From Acidobacteriota bacterium (GTDB lineage: Bacteria; Acidobacteriota; Vicinamibacteria; Vicinamibacterales; UBA2999): DNA of 6,119 nt. The notes below the pieces were generated by a model that was not told where the DNA came from, made no database searches, and saw nothing but the letters and a program-made list of their open reading frames with translations. The stretch covers positions 1 to 6,119 of the forward strand of contig CANIBQ010000168.1 in the NCBI GenBank assembly GCA_947465645.1, in the 5' to 3' direction. The position numbers were made by a program, and so were the translations under genes. How positions within the stretch are numbered: position 1 is the first letter of the stretch; every line of letters begins with the position of its first letter. Below, one piece after another: positions 3,249 to 6,119 of this stretch.

Positions 3249-6119
3249 TCGACCGCCCTGCCGCGAGCACGGCGCGGAGCGCCCGGCCGGTGTGGGATGC
3301 CTCGTTCTGCACGACCTGCTCCGGCGTCCCCACCGCGACGACGTACCCGCCGGCGTCGCCGCCTTCGGGCCCGAGATCGATGATGTAATCCGCCGTCTTG
3401 ATCACGTCGAGGTTATGCTCGATGACGAGCAGCGTGTGCCCTGCCTCCACGAGCTTGCGAAAGGCGGCCAGGAGCTTGGCGATGTCGTCGAAGTGCAGGC
3501 CGGTCGTCGGCTCGTCGAGGATGTAGAGCAGGCGATCGCCGCCAAACGTCGCCAGGTGCGCGGCGATCTTGATCCGCTGCGCTTCCCCACCAGACAGCGT
3601 CGTCGCTGGCTGTCCCAGCCGGAGGTAGCCAAGGCCGACCTCGTCGAGCACCTGCAGGCGGCGCAGCACCTTGGGCGACGCGCTGAAAAACGTCAGCGCC
3701 TCGCGGACAGTCATGTCGAGCACCTGGTGGACGTTCCTGCCCTTGTACTTCACGTCGAGCACCTGCGGCTTGAAGCGCTTGGCGTCGCATTGTTCGCACG
3801 GCACGAAGACATCGGCGAGAAACTGCATCTCGACGCGTACCTCGCCCTCGCCCTGGCAGGCTTCGCAGCGTCCCCCTGGGACGTTGAAGGAGAAGTGGCT
3901 CGCGGTCAGGCCGCGCGCCTTCGCATCCTTGGTCGAAGCGAACAGCTCGCGAATGGGGTCGAACGCCTTCAGGTACGTGACCGGATTGGACCGCGGCGTC
4001 CGGCCGATCGGCGTCTGATCGACGAGCACCGTGCCGGAGATGTAGTCGAGCCCTTCGAGCGTGCGGAACACGCCGACGCGGCGGTCCCAGTCGCCCTTCG
4101 CGCGCTTGATCGCCGCATACAGCACGTCGTGGACGAGCGTCGATTTCCCTGAACCGCTCACGCCCGTCACGCATGTAAACGTGTTGAGCGGGATCTCGAC
4201 GTCGATGTTCTTCAGGTTGTGCTCGACGGCGCCCTTCAGCCTGATCTTCTGCCCCACGCCCCGCCGCCGCGGCGATGGCACCGGTATCGCCAGCTCGTGC
4301 CGCAGGTACTTGGCGGTGAGCGAGCGCGGCTCCTGCAGCAGGCCCTCGAGCGTTCCCGAAAACACCACGCGGCCGCCCTGCTCGCCGGCGCCGAGGCCGA
4401 TGTCGACGATGTGGTCGGCGACGCGGATCATGTCTTCGTCGTGTTCGACGACGATCACCGTGTTGCCCTGGTCGCGGAGCTGCTGAAGGATGTCGATGAG
4501 GCGCTGGTTGTCGCGCGAGTGCAGCCCGATCGACGGCTCGTCCAGCACGTAGAGCGTGCCGACCAGGGCCGATCCGAGCGAGGTGGCGAGGTTGATCCGC
4601 TGCGATTCGCCGCCCGAGAGCGTCGAGGACAGGCGGTCGAGCGTCAGGTAGTCGAGGCCGACGTTGCTCAGGAAGGAGAGACGGCGGCGGATCTCCTTGA
4701 GCACCTTGTCGGCGACCGCCGTGTCTTTCTCGCTCAGCTCGACGTCGGCGAAGAACTGCTGCGCCTCACGCACCGTCAGCGCCGACACGACGTCGATCGT
4801 CCGGCCGCCGACGCGGACGTCTCTCGCCTCGCGCCGCAGCCGCGCGCCGCCGCAGTCGGGACACGACAGGTAACCGCGGTAACGGCTGAGGAACACGCGG
4901 ACGTGCACCTTGTACTTCTTGCGTTCGAGCCAGCGGAAGAAGCCTCGAATGCCGTCGAACCCTTCGCTGCCTTCGATGACGAACAGCTTTTCCTCCGGCG
5001 TCAGGTCGACCCACGGCACGTCGAGCCTGGTGCCGGATGTCTTCACGGCGCGTTTCAGCTCGGCGAGCTGCGTCCGGTAGTGCGGCTTGGTCCACGGCTC
5101 GATCGCGCCCTGGTTGATCGACTTGGACTGATCGGGCACCACCAGCTCCATGTCGAGCTCGATGATGTTGCCGAAGCCGTGGCAGGTCGGGCAGGCGCCG
5201 AAGGGGTTGTTGAAGGAAAAGAGGCGCGGCTGCGGAGTCTCGTAGGTGATGCCGCAACCGCGGCACTCAAACCGCTCAGAAAAGACAATTCTCTCTGCGT
5301 CGACGTGGGGGCCGGCTTCCCTGGCCTGAGCGGAGTCGAAGGCAGCCGGCCCGTCGCGCATGACGATCGCGAACGCGGCGCCGCCGCCCTCCTGATAGGA
5401 CGTCTCGATCGAACCGGTGAGGCGGCTGCGGAGGTCGCCCTCGATGCGAAGGCGATCGACGATCACCTCGAGCGAGGTGCGGCCACGCAGTGTGGCGGGG
5501 TCGATCTCGTCGAACGGCACGGCGCGCCCGTCGATCAGCAGCCGCCCGAACCCGCGCCGGCGGAGCGTATTCAGCGTGTCCGCGATGGGGTCTCCCCCCA
5601 CGTTCTTCTCGTGGGGGCCGGCTTTAGCCGGCCCGTCCGCGGACCCGGCATCTCCATCGACCGCCTCGTCCACCGCGTCCGAGTCGGTCGCCGCCGGCGT
5701 CGCCATCGCCACGACCGGCAGCTCGAAGCCGATCATCACGCGAGTGCCTTGGGCCAGCTCGCCGAGGCGCCGGGCGACCACTTCGGACGTCTCGCGGATG
5801 ACCTCCTGGCCGCACTGACGGCAATAGGTCCTGCCGACGCGGGCAAAGAGCAGCCGCATGTAGTCGTGGATCTCGGTCGTGGTGCCGACGGTCGAGCGGG
5901 GATTGCGGATGCTGTTCTTCTGCCGGATGGCGATGGCCGGGCTGATCCCCTCGACCCGGTCGACGTCGGGCTTCTCCATCCGCTCGAGGAACTGGCGGGC
6001 GTAGGCGGAGAGCGATTCCACGTAGCGGCGCTGCCCTTCCGCGTAGATCGTGTCGAAGGCGAGCGATGACTTGCCAGAGCCGCTCACGCCCGTGATGATC
6101 ACCAGCTTGCCGGCGGGCA
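3229..6119 (-). CDS. uvrA: Excinuclease ABC subunit A (UvrA), 5' end cut by the window
   Basis: UvrA is the damage-sensing ATPase dimer of nucleotide excision repair, which loads UvrB on lesions. The visible part has 962 residues; the first about 25-30 residues lie beyond the window. The frame runs in from the edge as PAGKLVIITG, so the valine at 6102 is not the start. Numbering that Val as 1: Walker A GVSGSGKSS at 5-13; UvrB-binding region around 105-250; zinc site C280/C283/C304/C307; signature LSGGES 495-500; Walker B 'LYVLDEPSIGLH' 517-528; H-loop VVEHDED 551-557; second Walker A GVSGSGKST 647-655; second zinc site C746/C749/C769/C772; LSGGEAQR 836-843; 'LDEPTTGLH' 862-870; IEHNLD 894-899. 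All catalytic motifs are intact. Oddities are an Ala/Asp-rich linker at about 132-156 and two repeat-derived peptides at 157-175 and 251-268. The stop TAA lies at 3229-3231, and the glycosylase gene follows on the same strand. Confidence 0.98.
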   Translation of the reverse strand, partial: PAGKLVIITGVSGSGKSSLAFDTIYAEGQRRYVESLSAYARQFLERMEKPDVDRVEGISPAIAIRQKNSIRNPRSTVGTTTEIHDYMRLLFARVGRTYCRQCGQEVIRETSEVVARRLGELAQGTRVMIGFELPVVAMATPAATDSDAVDEAVDGDAGSADGPAKAGPHEKNVGGDPIADTLNTLRRRGFGRLLIDGRAVPFDEIDPATLRGRTSLEVIVDRLRIEGDLRSRLTGSIETSYQEGGGAAFAIVMRDGPAAFDSAQAREAGPHVDAERIVFSERFECRGCGITYETPQPRLFSFNNPFGACPTCHGFGNIIELDMELVVPDQSKSINQGAIEPWTKPHYRTQLAELKRAVKTSGTRLDVPWVDLTPEEKLFVIEGSEGFDGIRGFFRWLERKKYKVHVRVFLSRYRGYLSCPDCGGARLRREARDVRVGGRTIDVVSALTVREAQQFFADVELSEKDTAVADKVLKEIRRRLSFLSNVGLDYLTLDRLSSTLSGGESQRINLATSLGSALVGTLYVLDEPSIGLHSRDNQRLIDILQQLRDQGNTVIVVEHDEDMIRVADHIVDIGLGAGEQGGRVVFSGTLEGLLQEPRSLTAKYLRHELAIPVPSPRRRGVGQKIRLKGAVEHNLKNIDVEIPLNTFTCVTGVSGSGKSTLVHDVLYAAIKRAKGDWDRRVGVFRTLEGLDYISGTVLVDQTPIGRTPRSNPVTYLKAFDPIRELFASTKDAKARGLTASHFSFNVPGGRCEACQGEGEVRVEMQFLADVFVPCEQCDAKRFKPQVLDVKYKGRNVHQVLDMTVREALTFFSASPKVLRRLQVLDEVGLGYLRLGQPATTLSGGEAQRIKIAAHLATFGGDRLLYILDEPTTGLHFDDIAKLLAAFRKLVEAGHTLLVIEHNLDVIKTADYIIDLGPEGGDAGGYVVAVGTPEQVVQNEASHTGRALRAVLAAGRSNAYAAR
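5299..5356. repeat. Palindromic repeat inside uvrA, copy 2 (interrupted), adding 18 codons
   Basis: The core CGTGGGGGCCGGCTT (5304-5318) and the matching AGCCGGCCC (5344-5352) are the same two blocks found in copy 1, here separated by 25 bp (5319-5343) instead of 1 bp. GTCG flanks the unit at 5299-5302 and 5353-5356, 54 bp apart. The encoded peptide is GPAAFDSAQAREAGPHVD (251-268 of the visible UvrA). Removing it leaves IVMRDAERIVFSERF, which matches the usual UvrA spacing before the first zinc site. Confidence 0.7.
5319..5343. repeat. Nested short repeat within palindromic copy 2
   Basis: The 25 bp that split the copy-2 palindrome contain, on the minus strand, CTTCGACTCCGCTCAGG, giving peptide FDSAQA. 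From general familiarity this resembles a short dispersed repeat seen in many GC-rich environmental genomes. It is absent from copy 1, so it appears to be a secondary insertion at the tip of the stem. Confidence 0.5.
5578..5640. repeat. Palindromic repeat inside uvrA, copy 1, adding 19 codons
   Basis: A 9-bp perfect inverted repeat (GGGCCGGCT at 5615-5623, complement at 5626-5634, 2-nt tip) overlaps a second 8-bp hairpin (CCCCCACG at 5595-5602, complement at 5610-5617). GTCCGC occurs on both sides at 5578-5583 and 5635-5640, 57 bp apart. The encoded peptide is GPAKAGPHEKNVGGDPIAD (157-175 of the visible UvrA). Without it the protein reads DAGSADTLNTLRRRGF, still in frame. The 6-bp repeats could be chance in this GC-rich sequence, but their position at the palindrome edge supports an insertion. 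Confidence 0.7.

Noticed and set aside
3141..5640. CRISPR-like array
   Set aside because: The repeats are palindromes at irregular distances within coding sequence, with no regular spacers and no cas genes.
4219..6069. 616-codon open frame on the plus strand
   Set aside because: It is antisense to uvrA, whose motifs are unmistakable. High GC makes long open antisense frames common, and the translation is Arg/Ala/Val/Asp-rich without any family motif.

Overview
The window looks like a GC-rich environmental bacterium, most likely an acidobacterium of the Vicinamibacteria type. That placement is inferred from the mix of families: a TonB-dependent receptor tail, a DUF6152-like secreted protein beside a 'TADGRPDLGGVW' secreted protein, a secreted long-form cyclase-family protein, and many small palindromic repeats. 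No rRNA or other marker gene is present to confirm it.

Layout, left to right: (1) 1-106, + strand, the last 34 residues of a probable outer-membrane TonB-dependent receptor; (2) 113-1123, - strand, a secreted cyclase-family (kynurenine-formamidase-like) metal hydrolase with altered metal-motif residues; (3) 1124-1237, a divergent promoter region; (4) 1238-1645 and 1686-2552, + strand, a probable two-gene unit of a DUF6152-like secreted protein and an uncharacterised secreted protein; (5) 2553-3248, - strand, a 3-methyladenine DNA glycosylase (Mpg/AAG family), whose stop codon directly abuts the stop codon of the preceding convergent gene; (6) 3229-6119, - strand, uvrA, with its 5' end outside the window. 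uvrA and the glycosylase gene form a DNA-repair unit whose coding regions overlap by 20 bp. One enzyme belongs to nucleotide excision repair and the other to alkylation base excision repair.

The most striking signal is a set of small palindromic insertions inside the two repair genes. An 87-bp element with 34-bp perfect inverted arms, flanked by TTA direct repeats, lies at the uvrA/glycosylase junction. Removing 90 bp in silico restores a continuous glycosylase N-terminus running from the ATG at 3248 directly into the conserved KRSFYDRST segment. Two related shorter palindromic elements add 19 and 18 codons to surface-loop positions of UvrA. Removing the second restores the usual spacing of the UvrA family. 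All three additions are multiples of three and leave the reading frame open. This resembles the in-frame palindromic elements described in Rickettsia (RPEs), but the sequences here do not look like those elements and were not matched to any database.

There are no tRNA or rRNA genes, no CRISPR array and no transposase gene in the window. There is no gene-free stretch longer than 300 bases.
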